Positions 16,399-24,900 are shown, numbered from the stretch's first letter. The stretch is DNA of 64,000 nt from Pyramidobacter sp. YE332 (GCF_033060595.1 NZ_CP133038.1:434001-498000); one strand, 5' to 3'. The notes: generated by a model from the sequence alone, not told the origin. Numbers and translations: made by a program.

Positions 16399-16941
16399 AT
16401 GAACGACGTTGACGAAAAAAGCCTGCGCAACGCCCGCCGTCTTTATGAGAGCGGTGACGTCGATCATGTCGAGGTCGGTACCGTCGCGGGGCTGCGGCGG
16501 ATCCACGAGGCCCTGTTCGGCGGGTTGTACGATTTCGCCGGGCAGATCCGCACGTGCAACATTTCCAGGGGCAATTTCCGCTTCGCCAACTGTCTTTATT
16601 TGCAAGAAGCGCTCCGCGCCATTGAAAAAATGCCCGAAAACTCTTTCGAAGAGATCGTCGCCAAGTACGTGGAGATGAACGTCGCTCACCCGTTTATGGA
16701 GGGCAACGGGCGCGCCATGCGCATCTGGCTCGATCTGATGCTCAGGAAAAAACTGCGCCGCGTCGTCGACTGGCAGAACGTCGACAAAGCCCTCTATCTT
16801 CAGGCCATGGAGCGCAGCCCCGTCAACGACTTGGAGCTGCGCTGCCTCCTTCTGCCCAACCTTACCGATCGCATCGACGACCGCGAAGTCATCTTCAAGG
16901 GCCTCGAACAGTCCTACTGGTACGAAGGGCATCGTCGTTAA
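16399..16941 (+). CDS. fic: class III Fic protein (protein adenylyltransferase)
   Basis: A 180-aa Fic-domain protein. The core motif HPFMEGNGR is at residues 97-105 (catalytic H97, phosphate-binding N103 and R105), with the beta-hairpin flap near 48-60 ([12 protein letters not shown]). The C-terminal S172-Y-W-Y-E176-G177 matches the (S/T)-x-x-x-E-(G/N) inhibitory helix of class III Fic proteins such as Neisseria NmFic, in which the enzyme self-inhibits as an oligomer. No antitoxin gene is adjacent, as expected for class III. It would AMPylate a bacterial target (DNA gyrase and topoisomerase IV are known targets elsewhere). The gene ends at a strong terminator. Confidence 0.9.
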   Translation: MNDVDEKSLRNARRLYESGDVDHVEVGTVAGLRRIHEALFGGLYDFAGQIRTCNISRGNFRFANCLYLQEALRAIEKMPENSFEEIVAKYVEMNVAHPFMEGNGRAMRIWLDLMLRKKLRRVVDWQNVDKALYLQAMERSPVNDLELRCLLLPNLTDRIDDREVIFKGLEQSYWYEGHRR

Positions 16942-16944
16942 AAA

Positions 16945-16992
16945 ACGTCTCGCGCCGGACATTCGCGAATGTCCGGCGCGAGACGTTTTTTT
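16945..16992. terminator. bidirectional terminator between fic and the rnf operon
   Basis: A perfect palindromic stem from 16945 to 16986 (ACGTCTCGCGCCGGACATTCG and its complement) is flanked by A-run and T7. It serves the convergent fic gene and the minus-strand rnf operon. Confidence 0.9.
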
Positions 16993-17012
16993 GTTCTTTG
17001 ACGACGCGGATA

Positions 17013-17843
17013 TTACGCTACCGACGCCGGCGGCACGACGACGGGCTTGGCCTTGGAATTGTTGATGGCGTGCACGGGGCACTTGGAGGCGCAGAGGCCG
17101 CAGTTGATGCAGTTGCTCGGGTCGATGACGGCGAGAGCGCCTTTCATGGAGATGGTCTGCTTGGGACAGACTTTCACGCACATCTGGCAGCCGATGCAGC
17201 CGATCGTGCAGACTTTGCGCACGAAAGCGCCGGGCATGGGGTTGCTGCAGGCGACGTGGACCGTTTTCTTTTTGGGGACCATGGCGATGATGCCGCGCGG
17301 GCAGGCTTCGACGCAGGCTTTACAGCCCACGCACTTGTCGCGGTCGACTTTGGCGACGCCGTTTATGACGTGGATGGCGTCGAACTTGCAGGCTTTGACG
17401 CAGGTGCCGAAACCCATGCAGGCGAAAGCGCAGGAGGTGGGGCCGCGCCCCGGCACGACGGAAGCGCTCTGGCAGTCGCCGATGCCCAGATAAACGCAGT
17501 CTTTGTGTGTCTTGTCGAAGATCCCCTGGCAGCGCACGAAGGCGACTTCGGGCTCGGCGCCATCGGCGGAGACGCCCATGATCTCGGCGATTTTTTCCGC
17601 CACGGGGGCGCCGCCGACGACGCACTTGTTCAGCGCGCAGGCGCCGAGGACGCAGCCTTCGGCGTAGCCGTCGCAGCCGGGATAGCCGCAGCCGCCGCAA
17701 TTGGCGCCGGGAAGCGCGGCGCGGATCTTGATCTGGCGCGGATCGACGGCGACGGCGAACTTTTTGGAAGCGAAGGCGAGCAGGCAGCCGAAGACGACGC
17801 CCAGCCCGCCCATGACGAACATGGGGTAAACGATGGCAGTCAT
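17013..17843 (-). CDS. rnfB: Rnf electron transport complex subunit B
   Basis: A 276-aa iron-sulfur subunit. One N-terminal membrane helix is followed by a C-x2-C-x4-C-type cluster site (GANCGGCGYPGCDGYAEGC) and by ferredoxin-like motifs CAFACMGFGTCVKAC, CVGCKACVEACPRG, CIGCQMCVKVCPKQ and CINCGLCASKCPVH. It receives electrons from reduced ferredoxin. ATG 17843 is chosen because AGGTGA precedes it; GTG 17852 directly abuts the rnfA stop. It is the last gene of the rnfCDGEAB operon and ends at the bidirectional terminator. Confidence 0.95.
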   Translation of the reverse strand: MTAIVYPMFVMGGLGVVFGCLLAFASKKFAVAVDPRQIKIRAALPGANCGGCGYPGCDGYAEGCVLGACALNKCVVGGAPVAEKIAEIMGVSADGAEPEVAFVRCQGIFDKTHKDCVYLGIGDCQSASVVPGRGPTSCAFACMGFGTCVKACKFDAIHVINGVAKVDRDKCVGCKACVEACPRGIIAMVPKKKTVHVACSNPMPGAFVRKVCTIGCIGCQMCVKVCPKQTISMKGALAVIDPSNCINCGLCASKCPVHAINNSKAKPVVVPPASVA

Positions 17844-17852
17844 GGCTGTCAC

Positions 17853-18431
17853 CTACTTGACCAGGCCGCTGAAGCCCATGAAGGCGATGGACATCAGCCC
17901 GGCGGTGATGAGCGCGATCGGCAGGCCGCGCATGCAGCGGGGCATTTCCGCGTTCAGCTCGATCTTCTCGCGGATGCCGGCCATCATCACGATCGCCAGC
18001 ATGTAGCCGACGGCGGTGCCGAAGGCGTTGACGACGGCGGTGAGCAGGTCGTACTTCTCGTTCATGTTGATCACGGCCACGCCGAGCACGGCGCAGTTGG
18101 TGGTGATCAGCGGCAGGAAGATGCCCAGCGACTTGTACAGCGCCGGCATTATTTTCTTCATGACGATCTCGACGAACTGCACGAGCGCGGCGATGATGAG
18201 GATGAAGGCCAGCGTGTAGAGATATTCGAGGCCGAGCGGCACGAGCAGGAAGTTGTAGGCCAGCCAGGTCATCACCGACGAGAAGGTGATCACGAACACC
18301 ACGGCCAGTCCCATGCCCCTGGCCGTCTCCAGTTTGCCGGAAACGCCGAGGAACGGGCAGCAGCCGAGGAAGCGCATGAAAACGATGTTGTTGACGAAGA
18401 TGGAGCTGATCAGCAGACCCAGCAGATTCAT
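17853..18431 (-). CDS. rnfA: Rnf electron transport complex subunit A
   Basis: A 192-aa integral membrane protein with six predicted helices, of the RnfA/NqrE family. FMRFLGCCPFLGVSG near residue 18 and ITTNCAVLGVAVINM near 100 are hallmark cysteine-bearing half-helix motifs that in RnfA/RnfE (NqrE/NqrD) hold a membrane-embedded [2Fe-2S] cluster. The start overlaps the rnfE stop by 4 nt. Confidence 0.95.
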   Translation of the reverse strand: MNLLGLLISSIFVNNIVFMRFLGCCPFLGVSGKLETARGMGLAVVFVITFSSVMTWLAYNFLLVPLGLEYLYTLAFILIIAALVQFVEIVMKKIMPALYKSLGIFLPLITTNCAVLGVAVINMNEKYDLLTAVVNAFGTAVGYMLAIVMMAGIREKIELNAEMPRCMRGLPIALITAGLMSIAFMGFSGLVK

Positions 18432-19159
18432 TTGCCCTCACCGTCCTTTTTCGCGGCGCAGTCCGTCTTGCGGCACGCGCCCGCCAGCGCGCAGCCGCTG
18501 CACGAACCGAGTTCGGCCCAGCCGTCGTAAGCGGGTTCGGCCAGAGGCGCGCGACTTTTCAGTTCCTTGCGGATTTTGAGCTGATGCATGACGGCCATGA
18601 GCACGCCCAGCACGATGAAGCCGCCCGGAGCGAGGATAGCCAGCAGCGCGGGCTGGTAGAAACCGGGCGCGAAAACTTGGACGCCGAAGACCGCGCCGGC
18701 GCCGATCAGCTCGCGGATGGCGCCGATGACGATGAGCGCCAGCGTGAAACCGAGCCCCATGCCCAGACCGTCGCAGGCCGAAGCGAAGACGCCGTTTTTG
18801 GAGGCGAACGCTTCGGCGCGCGCGAGAATGATGCAGTTGACGACGATCAGCGGGATGAAGATGCCCAGCGCCTTGTCCAGCGCCGGGAAATAGGCGGCGA
18901 TGACCAGCTGCAGCACGGTGACGAATCCGGCGATGACGACGATGAACGAGGGGATGCGGATCTCGTCGGGGATGGCGCGCCGCAGCGCCGAGATCGCCAC
19001 GTTGGAGCCGATCAGCACGGCCGTGGCGGCCAGCCCCATGCTGAGGCCGTTCATGGCGCTGGACGTGACGGCGATGGTCGGGCACATGCCGAGCACGAGG
19101 ACGAAGATCGGGTTTTCGGCGAAAAGGCCGTTGATGATGGTTTTGAGAGGATTGCCCAT
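18428..19159 (-). CDS. rnfE: Rnf electron transport complex subunit E
   Basis: A 243-aa membrane subunit (RnfE/NqrD family), paired with RnfA. Conserved VLVLGMCPTIAVTSSAMNG near residue 20 and IVVNCIILARAEAFA near 105 supply the cysteines for the intramembrane cluster. Compared with most RnfE (about 200-220 aa) it has a longer C-terminal tail containing four cysteines (SCSGCALAGACRKTDC), which might bind a metal or an additional cluster; that is conjecture. Confidence 0.94.
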   Translation of the reverse strand: MGNPLKTIINGLFAENPIFVLVLGMCPTIAVTSSAMNGLSMGLAATAVLIGSNVAISALRRAIPDEIRIPSFIVVIAGFVTVLQLVIAAYFPALDKALGIFIPLIVVNCIILARAEAFASKNGVFASACDGLGMGLGFTLALIVIGAIRELIGAGAVFGVQVFAPGFYQPALLAILAPGGFIVLGVLMAVMHQLKIRKELKSRAPLAEPAYDGWAELGSCSGCALAGACRKTDCAAKKDGEGK

Positions 19160-19160
19160 T

Positions 19161-19733
19161 TTACTTTGCCTCCTCTTTTTTCAGATGGTTTTTCCAGTAA
19201 GTGCGCGCGGCGTTGACGGCGTCGGTGACGGCGCGCGACGTGATCGTGGCGCCGGAAATGGCCTGGATCTGGTCGCCGTTCTCGGGCGGCGTCTTGGTAA
19301 CCTGCAGATCGCCGTCGGCCAGCCGCCCGTGGAACTGCCCGGCGAACGCGGGCTCGGAAGCGCGGGCGCCGAGGCCGGGCGTCTCGCTGGACTCGAGAAT
19401 CGCGATGTCCGTGACGCGGCCTTCGGCGTCGATGCCGCAGACCAGCGTCATCAGGCCGCCGAAACCCTTGGGCGTGAGCGTGAAATTGTAGCCGAGCGTT
19501 TTGCCGCCGCCGGAACCGGAGAAGATCTCGGCGATAATGCCGGCGTCGGTTTTGAGCGCCACGGGCGTGAAGTTTTTCGCGCCGGGCAGCGTCGCCGCCA
19601 GCGCGTCGTTTTTCTGACGGACGCGTTGGGCGGCGATGGAGCCGCTGGTGATGTTCTGCACGGCGCCGAGGAGCAACCCCGTGACGGCCGTGATCGCGAA
19701 CAGGATCGAACCGAGCTTAGCGATTTTTGGCAT
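19161..19733 (-). CDS. rnfG: Rnf electron transport complex subunit G
   Basis: A 190-aa subunit with an N-terminal membrane anchor and a periplasmic FMN-binding domain. The covalent flavinylation motif S-G-A-T is in AISGATITSRAVTDAV near residue 165, where the Thr is linked to FMN through phosphate by ApbE-type transferases. No apbE gene is in this window. The 5' end overlaps rnfD by 17 bp. Confidence 0.94.
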   Translation of the reverse strand: MPKIAKLGSILFAITAVTGLLLGAVQNITSGSIAAQRVRQKNDALAATLPGAKNFTPVALKTDAGIIAEIFSGSGGGKTLGYNFTLTPKGFGGLMTLVCGIDAEGRVTDIAILESSETPGLGARASEPAFAGQFHGRLADGDLQVTKTPPENGDQIQAISGATITSRAVTDAVNAARTYWKNHLKKEEAK

Positions 19734-20655
19734 GGCTCTTCACCTCTCCGAAAATGCGCGGCTTGGTGGCGCGGTCGATCAGCGGCACCAGCAGGTTCAT
19801 GATCAGGATCGAATAGGAGACGCCCTCGGGATAGCCGCCCCACGTGCGGATCACCGCTGTGAGCAGGCCGCAGCCGGCGGCGAAGACGATCTGCCCCTTG
19901 AGCGTGATCGGCGACGTCGTGTAGTCGGTGGCCATGAAAATGGCGCCGAGGAACAGACCGCCGGACAAAATCTCCGCCAGCGGCGCCGCCGGACGGCCGA
20001 AAACCGTGCACAGCACGGCGACGACGGCGACGTAGACCGCCGGAACCTGCCATTTGATAATATCTTTCCAGAGCAGCACGGCGAATCCGATCAGCAGCGC
20101 CAGCGTGCAGCTCTCGCCGATGCAGCCGCCCGTCCTGCCGAGGAACAGATCGAGATACGAGGGCAGGGCGCTCACGTCGCCGGATTTCATCAGCGCCAGC
20201 GGCGTGGCCGCGGAAACGCCGTCCAGCGTCCAGGTCGTCATCGGTACCGGCCAGCTGGCCAGCATCATGGCGCGTCCGGCCAGCGCCGGGTTGACGATGT
20301 TGCCGCCGAGGCCGCCGTAAAACTGTTTGACGACGATGATCGCGAACAGCGAACCGCCGACCGCCATCCAGTAGGGGATCGTGGGCGGCAGGTTGTAGGC
20401 CAGCAGCAGCCCCGTGACGGCCGCCGAGCCGTCGCTCACCGTGACCGCGCGGCCCGTGCACTTCTGCCAGAAATATTCGCAGAAGACGCAGGCGAGCACG
20501 CACACCGCCATCACCGCCGCGGCGCGCGCGCCGTAGCGGACGACGCCCATGACGCCGGCGGGAACCAGCGCCGCCAGCACCCAGGCCATGATCTGCGGCG
20601 TCGTCAGACCGGCGTGGGCGTGGGGAGAACTTGAAACGACCAGCTTATGATCCAT
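19717..20655 (-). CDS. rnfD: Rnf electron transport complex subunit D
   Basis: A 312-aa membrane subunit (RnfD/NqrB family) with about nine or ten helices. The flavin-bearing threonine is likely that of CIGESCTLALLIGFA near residue 195. GGNIVNPALAGRAMML is a conserved loop. The ATG shares a base with the rnfC stop (TAATG). The same frame stays open far upstream through rnfC, giving a spurious 754-codon frame; the start is fixed by the coupling and by alignment of the SSPHAHAGLTTPQIM N-terminus with the family. Confidence 0.94.
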   Translation of the reverse strand: MDHKLVVSSSPHAHAGLTTPQIMAWVLAALVPAGVMGVVRYGARAAAVMAVCVLACVFCEYFWQKCTGRAVTVSDGSAAVTGLLLAYNLPPTIPYWMAVGGSLFAIIVVKQFYGGLGGNIVNPALAGRAMMLASWPVPMTTWTLDGVSAATPLALMKSGDVSALPSYLDLFLGRTGGCIGESCTLALLIGFAVLLWKDIIKWQVPAVYVAVVAVLCTVFGRPAAPLAEILSGGLFLGAIFMATDYTTSPITLKGQIVFAAGCGLLTAVIRTWGGYPEGVSYSILIMNLLVPLIDRATKPRIFGEVKSHAKNR

Positions 20656-21998
20656 TATTTCCCCGCCGCCTTTCTCTTTTTGCGCTGCGCCATGACGAAG
20701 CTCTTGCCGTCGCGGCAGCTCTGCGTCAGCGGCCGGCAGGCCGGGCACACGTAGGTGCAGCTGCCGCACTCGATGCAGTTCATGCCGCCTTCGGTTTCGA
20801 AGCGCTCGTATTCTTTGCCGAGCACCAGCGAATCCAGCGCGCTGGGCACCAGCCCCATCGGGCAGGCGTCGACGCAGCGGCCGCAGTGCAGGCAGGCCGT
20901 AGCGCGTCTGAGCATCGTCGATCGCGCCGTCAGCGCCAGAACGCCGGAAGTGCCCTTGACGGCGGGAACGTCGAGCGAGCGCATCGACATGCCCATCATC
21001 GGGCCGCCGGCCAACACCTTGACGGGCGCTTCCTTGAAGCCGCCGCAGAAATCCACGAGCTCCCGAATGGAAGTGCCCAGCGGGATGCGCACGTTCTTCG
21101 GTTCGGCGATCGCGTCGCCGGTGACGGTGACGACGCGCTCCGTCGACGGTTCGCCGAGGGCGATGGCGCGCCAGCACTGCTGCACGGTGCGCACGTTGGC
21201 GACGATGCAGCCCACGTCGGCCGGCAGCGCCGTGACGACGTACTCCTGTCCCGTCAGCGCCTCGATCAGCATCTTTTCGGAACCCTGCGGATATTTGACG
21301 GTGAGCGGCTGCACGCGCACGTTCTTCGCCCCCAGGCGCGCGACCGACTCGGACAGCGCTGCGATCGCCTCGGGCTTGTTGTTCTCCACGGCGATCACGC
21401 CCTCGGCCTCGGGGAAGAGACGCAGCAACAGCGCCGTGCCTTTGACGATCTCGTCGGTCGCTTCCATCATCAGGCGGAAGTCGCAGTTCAGATACGGTTC
21501 GCATTCGGCGCCGTTGACGATGAACCACTTTATTTTGTCCTGAGGCGGCGGCGCGAACTTGACGGCCGCCGGGAACGTGGCGCCGCCGAAGCCGACGATG
21601 CCCGCCTCGCGGATGCGCGCGAGATATTCTTTGGGATCGCAGTTCTCGTAATCGGGCAGCGGCGCCCAGCGTCCGTCTTTCTCGTAAAGGCCGTCGTTTT
21701 CCACGACCACGCAGGTGTCGAACGTGCCGGGCACGGTTGGGCGAGGTCCCACTTCTTTCACCGTTCCGGAGACGCTCGAGAGCACCGGCGCGGAAACGAA
21801 CGCATCGGCGCTGCCCAGCGGCGTGCCGACTTTGACTTTGTCCCCCTTGGCGACGACGGGCGCGTTCGGCGCGCCGATGTGCTGCGACATCGGAAACGTC
21901 AGATTGCCTGTGGGCAGATACGGTTCGATCTGCTTGTCCCGCGTCAGATCCTTGTTTTGAGGCGGATGCACGCCGCCCCAAAAAGTAGGAAATCCCAT
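20655..21998 (-). CDS. rnfC: Rnf electron transport complex subunit C
   Basis: A 447-aa NADH-interacting subunit, first gene of the operon. It has the N-terminal TFWGGVHPPQNK motif, a Rossmann-like FMN/NADH-binding core (GIVGFGGATFPAAVKF near 120) and two C-terminal [4Fe-4S] sites, CLHCGRCVDACPMGL and CIECGSCTYVCPAC. ATG 21998 is preceded by GGGGGAAAG; longer frames upstream are AT-rich non-coding. The complex couples ferredoxin oxidation with NAD to Na+ or H+ export, an energy source for amino-acid fermenters. Confidence 0.95.
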   Translation of the reverse strand: MGFPTFWGGVHPPQNKDLTRDKQIEPYLPTGNLTFPMSQHIGAPNAPVVAKGDKVKVGTPLGSADAFVSAPVLSSVSGTVKEVGPRPTVPGTFDTCVVVENDGLYEKDGRWAPLPDYENCDPKEYLARIREAGIVGFGGATFPAAVKFAPPPQDKIKWFIVNGAECEPYLNCDFRLMMEATDEIVKGTALLLRLFPEAEGVIAVENNKPEAIAALSESVARLGAKNVRVQPLTVKYPQGSEKMLIEALTGQEYVVTALPADVGCIVANVRTVQQCWRAIALGEPSTERVVTVTGDAIAEPKNVRIPLGTSIRELVDFCGGFKEAPVKVLAGGPMMGMSMRSLDVPAVKGTSGVLALTARSTMLRRATACLHCGRCVDACPMGLVPSALDSLVLGKEYERFETEGGMNCIECGSCTYVCPACRPLTQSCRDGKSFVMAQRKKRKAAGK

Positions 21999-22267
21999 AA
22001 ATCTTTCCCCCTTTTGCCTTTTCCGACAGCCGCTGAGTCTGTCGGATCGACGTATTTTGTATACGCGGATCAATTCGTTTTTAATGATAGCATTTTTTAT
22101 GGAAAACAAAAGATTGATGAAGCAAGAAACATGTAAATTATACTTGAAAATATAATAATGTGAATGAAGGCGCAAAGATTCTATAAAAAAGCGCCCGTCA
22201 GCGCGGCGAAACTCCATCACGCTTCATGCGTCTTCCTGCGGCGCGTGGAGCCCCGCAAAGGGCAGAA
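21999..22267. other. rnf upstream region
   Basis: Holds the presumed rnf promoter on the minus strand. TATCAT (near 22090) is a -10 candidate, with only a weak -35 17 bp further up. A hairpin CCGACAG/CTGTCGG (22023-22045) lies in the presumed leader just ahead of the rnfC ribosome site. Otherwise the sequence is AT-rich, without a gene. Confidence 0.4.
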
Positions 22268-22305
22268 CAAAAGCCGGGATCCCGAGCGTTGGCGGGATCC
22301 CGGCT
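22267..22305 (-). terminator. intrinsic terminator of the MerR gene
   Basis: AGCCGGGATCCCG (22272-22284) pairs with CGGGATCCCGGCT (22293-22305). Read on the minus strand it is followed by TTTTGTT, directly after the merR stop. Confidence 0.75.
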
Positions 22306-22313
22306 GATATTCT

Positions 22314-22754
22314 TCATAAAAGTTTTCCGGACGGATCGCAGGCGCAGGGCGGCATTTTCAGTTTTTCGCCGCCGCGGTGGATCTTTTCCGTGCCGGCTTC
22401 GACGGCGGTCCGGTAATAGTGGCATTTATAGTTGATGAAATCGAGCACGGCCTGATCCTCCCTGAGCTGCCGCTCCATGGCCTGACGACGGCGTTCGAAC
22501 AGTTCGAGGCGCTGCCGCAGCGAGGCGTCGCCCTCTTTCAGCAGCTGGATGAAACGGCCGATCTCCTTCAGCGGCATATGGGCCTTTTTCAGCCAGATCA
22601 CGGTTTTCAGCGTTTCGATATCGTGTTCCGAGAACACGCGATAGCCCGATCTTTTGCGCTCGAGGGAAGGCAGCAGCCCCTCCTTGTCGTAGTACCGGAT
22701 CGTGCTGATGGGGATGTTCAGCATTTGCGCCGCCTCTTTGATCGAATACTCCAT
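22314..22754 (-). CDS. MerR family transcriptional regulator
   Basis: A 146-aa regulator. The N-terminal winged helix begins YSIKEAAQMLNIPISTIRYYDKEGLLP, followed by the second wing RKRSGYRVFSEHDIE and a long dimerisation coiled coil (about 75-120). The C-terminus is short and has C-x-C (PPCACDPSG), and a Cys-His pair lies at YKCHYY. ATG 22754 is favoured over GTG 22763 by the AGGGTGAG site upstream. Its own promoter carries the classic MerR operator (see 22794). It is divergent from an MFS transporter, a likely target, though this is inference. Confidence 0.9.
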   Translation of the reverse strand: MEYSIKEAAQMLNIPISTIRYYDKEGLLPSLERKRSGYRVFSEHDIETLKTVIWLKKAHMPLKEIGRFIQLLKEGDASLRQRLELFERRRQAMERQLREDQAVLDFINYKCHYYRTAVEAGTEKIHRGGEKLKMPPCACDPSGKLL

Positions 22755-22793
22755 GGCTCTCACCCTGCTCTCACGTAATATGACAACGATGAT

Positions 22794-22824
22794 AATCTAA
22801 CATTGAAGTGGGCTTCAATGTCAA
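22794..22824 (-). promoter_or_regulatory. MerR-type promoter with 19-bp spacer and palindromic operator
   Basis: Minus-strand -35 TTGACA (22824-22819) and -10 TAGATT (22799-22794) are 19 bp apart, too long for normal RNA polymerase use. The spacer holds the perfect inverted repeat CATTGAAG-N4-CTTCAATG (22801-22820). This is the standard geometry for MerR activators, which untwist the over-long spacer. Confidence 0.8.
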
Positions 22825-22831
22825 GAGCCGT

Positions 22832-22924
22832 TCAGACGGCGCCGCCCCGCACGGGCAGGTCGACGACGCGGGTGCTGATCTCCGGATTGCCCTCGTCGGG
22901 GGTTCTCCTCAAACTGTTCTGGAT
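22832..22924 (-). pseudogene. possible C-terminal gene remnant
   Basis: A ~30-codon minus-strand stretch ending in TGA at 22832-22834 reads as protein-like sequence (TPDEGNPEISTRVVDLPVRG) but is closed upstream by an in-frame TAG at 22925-22927. It may be the decayed tail of a lost gene. The family was not recognised. Confidence 0.25.
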
Positions 22925-22981
22925 CTATTAAAATACGGGCGTGAACGCGTAAAAAATTTTTCTCGAAAGCCGTGAGTCTTC

Positions 22982-24271
22982 GTGAATGAGGGAGTCGATG
23001 AAAACAAGGATCTGAAGCGCGCCGCGCTGTCGTTCATCGTGCTGATGGGCGTCGTCAGCCTCTTTTCGGACATGACGCACGAGGGCGGCAAGAGCATTCT
23101 CGGCGCTTATCTGAGCCTGACGGGAGCGTCGGCGGCGGTCGTGGGGTTCGTTTCCGGCTTCGGCGAACTGGTCGGGTATTCGCTGCGCTGCGCGACGGGA
23201 CGTCTGGCCGACCGCACGAAGAGATATTGGCTGCTGACGATCGTCGGCTACGCCGTGGATCTTCTCGCCGTGCCGGCGCTGGCGCTGGTCCCCGAAAACG
23301 GCTGGCTCTGGGCGGCGGCGCTGATCGTCGTGGAACGCGCCGGCAAGGCCGTCAAGAAGCCCGCCAAGGACACGCTGCTGTCCTTTGCCGCCGCGCAGAA
23401 CGGCGTGGGGCGGAGCTTCGCGCTGCAGGAGTTTCTCGACCAGCTGGGGGCGTTTTTGGGGCCTGTGGCGCTGTTCGCCGTGATGTACTTCAAAGGTTCC
23501 GGCGACAGCCTTACCGATTACCGCCGCTGTTTCGCGCTGCTGGCCGTGCCGGCGTTGGTCACGATGGGGCTGCTGCTGGCGGCGCGCCGGCTCTTTCCGC
23601 AGCCGGAGAATTTCGAACCGGATACGAAAAAAGCTGCCGTCGGAAATTTTGCTTCCGGAAAGAAATTCACGCTTTATATCGCCGGAATCAGTTTATTCGC
23701 GCTGGGCTTCATGGATTTCGCGATGATCTCCATGCACGTCTCGCGGCGCGGCTTGATGTCGCCGGGCGCATTGCCGCTGCTTTACGCCGCGGCGATGGGC
23801 GTCGACGCGGCGGCGGCGCTTGCTTTCGGCTGGCTTTACGACCGCCGGGGCATGAAGGCGCTGGCGCTGTCGGCGCTGCTGACGGCGCCTTTCAGCGCGT
23901 TGATTTTCCTGCTGCCGGGTGGCGTGGCGCTGTACGTCGGCGCGGCGCTGTGGGGCGCCGGCATGGGGGCACAGGAATCGATCCTCAAGGCGGCGGTGGC
24001 GACGTTGGTTCCCAAGGAGCGCCGCAGCTCGGGCTACGGTTCGTTCCAGACGGCGTTCGGCGTCTGCCTGTTCGCGGGCGGCTGGCTGATGGGCTGTCTG
24101 TACGACCGCTCTCCGGCGGGCATGGCGATCTTCTCCATGTCGGCCGAACTGGGCGCGGCCGCGCTTTTTGGCGTACGGCGCGGCCGGAGCGGGGCGGCGA
24201 AGGAAAAACCGCCGCGTAAACGCGCCGGAACCGGCAGGCAATCCCCGGAGAGCGCGGACGCCGTGCTATAA
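22982..24271 (+). CDS. MFS transporter
   Basis: A 429-aa major facilitator protein with about 12 hydrophobic helices. The loop 2-3 signature appears as GRLADRTKRYW near residue 77 and is echoed in the second half as GWLYDRRGMKALA near 283. The GTG at 22982 is the only in-frame initiator close to the conserved N-terminus; an ATG at 22986 is in another frame. Divergent from the MerR gene, so it may be an efflux pump induced by the same effector. The basic C-terminal tail (about 400-429) is cytoplasmic. Confidence 0.85.
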   Translation: MNEGVDENKDLKRAALSFIVLMGVVSLFSDMTHEGGKSILGAYLSLTGASAAVVGFVSGFGELVGYSLRCATGRLADRTKRYWLLTIVGYAVDLLAVPALALVPENGWLWAAALIVVERAGKAVKKPAKDTLLSFAAAQNGVGRSFALQEFLDQLGAFLGPVALFAVMYFKGSGDSLTDYRRCFALLAVPALVTMGLLLAARRLFPQPENFEPDTKKAAVGNFASGKKFTLYIAGISLFALGFMDFAMISMHVSRRGLMSPGALPLLYAAAMGVDAAAALAFGWLYDRRGMKALALSALLTAPFSALIFLLPGGVALYVGAALWGAGMGAQESILKAAVATLVPKERRSSGYGSFQTAFGVCLFAGGWLMGCLYDRSPAGMAIFSMSAELGAAALFGVRRGRSGAAKEKPPRKRAGTGRQSPESADAVL

Positions 24272-24343
24272 TGTGCTTGAACTCAGCCGGCGGATTCGCG
24301 CGGCTGCGAAGAAACGATATTCGAAAAAGCTGGAGGAAAAAAC

Positions 24344-24856
24344 ATGAAGCGCACGTTGTTGTCGTTTTTGGGATTGTCGGCGCTCTGCGCTATGCTGGCC
24401 GCGACGGCGAACGCGGCTTCACGGGATTTGCCCCCGTTTTCGGAGTACAAGCCGGCGGGGGAAAATGCGCCGGCCGCGAACCGCGCCGAACCGCTCGTGC
24501 GCGCGCAGTGGGCGAAAGACGTCCCGGCCGGGATCTCCGTCTGCGGCGAGTTTGTCGCCGGCAGTTCGGAACCGCAGGCCAAGATCCTCTTTTCGGCCGA
24601 TCGCGCCGTAAAAGACTTCAAGGTGCTGGCGTTGGCGTTTGAGAGCGTGGACGAAAACGGAAAAGTCTCGTTCGCGGTCAAGGAATTGTATCGGCTCGAC
24701 CAGCTCGCGCCGGAACATCCTCTGGCGGTCGTGACGACGTTTTTCGGCGACCTGCCCAACAACGGCTTCTCTTACGTCGGCGAGGACGGCGCGACGCGGA
24801 ACTTCGCCGTCAACGTGAGCGGCGAGGACGGTTCGCTGGTGCTGACGGAGTTCTGA
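24344..24856 (+). CDS. secreted hypothetical protein
   Basis: A 170-aa protein with a clear signal peptide (MKRTLLSFLGLSALCAMLAA, cleavage near ATANA-AS). The mature part has a single cysteine (ISVCGEF), alternating charged and hydrophobic segments and no repeats. I do not recognise the family. A GGAGGAAAAA site precedes the ATG. It follows the MFS gene by 72 bp and may be co-transcribed with it. Probably periplasmic. Confidence 0.75.
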   Translation: MKRTLLSFLGLSALCAMLAATANAASRDLPPFSEYKPAGENAPAANRAEPLVRAQWAKDVPAGISVCGEFVAGSSEPQAKILFSADRAVKDFKVLALAFESVDENGKVSFAVKELYRLDQLAPEHPLAVVTTFFGDLPNNGFSYVGEDGATRNFAVNVSGEDGSLVLTEF

Positions 24857-24900
24857 TATTTCCGGGAGCCCGCCGCGCGAGAAAGACGTGCCGACCGCCA

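Noticed and set aside
19717-21981. 754-codon minus-strand frame that appears to fuse rnfC-region sequence with RnfD
   Set aside because: The first two thirds is an out-of-frame Arg-rich reading of rnfC. The real RnfD begins at 20655, coupled to the rnfC stop as TAATG.
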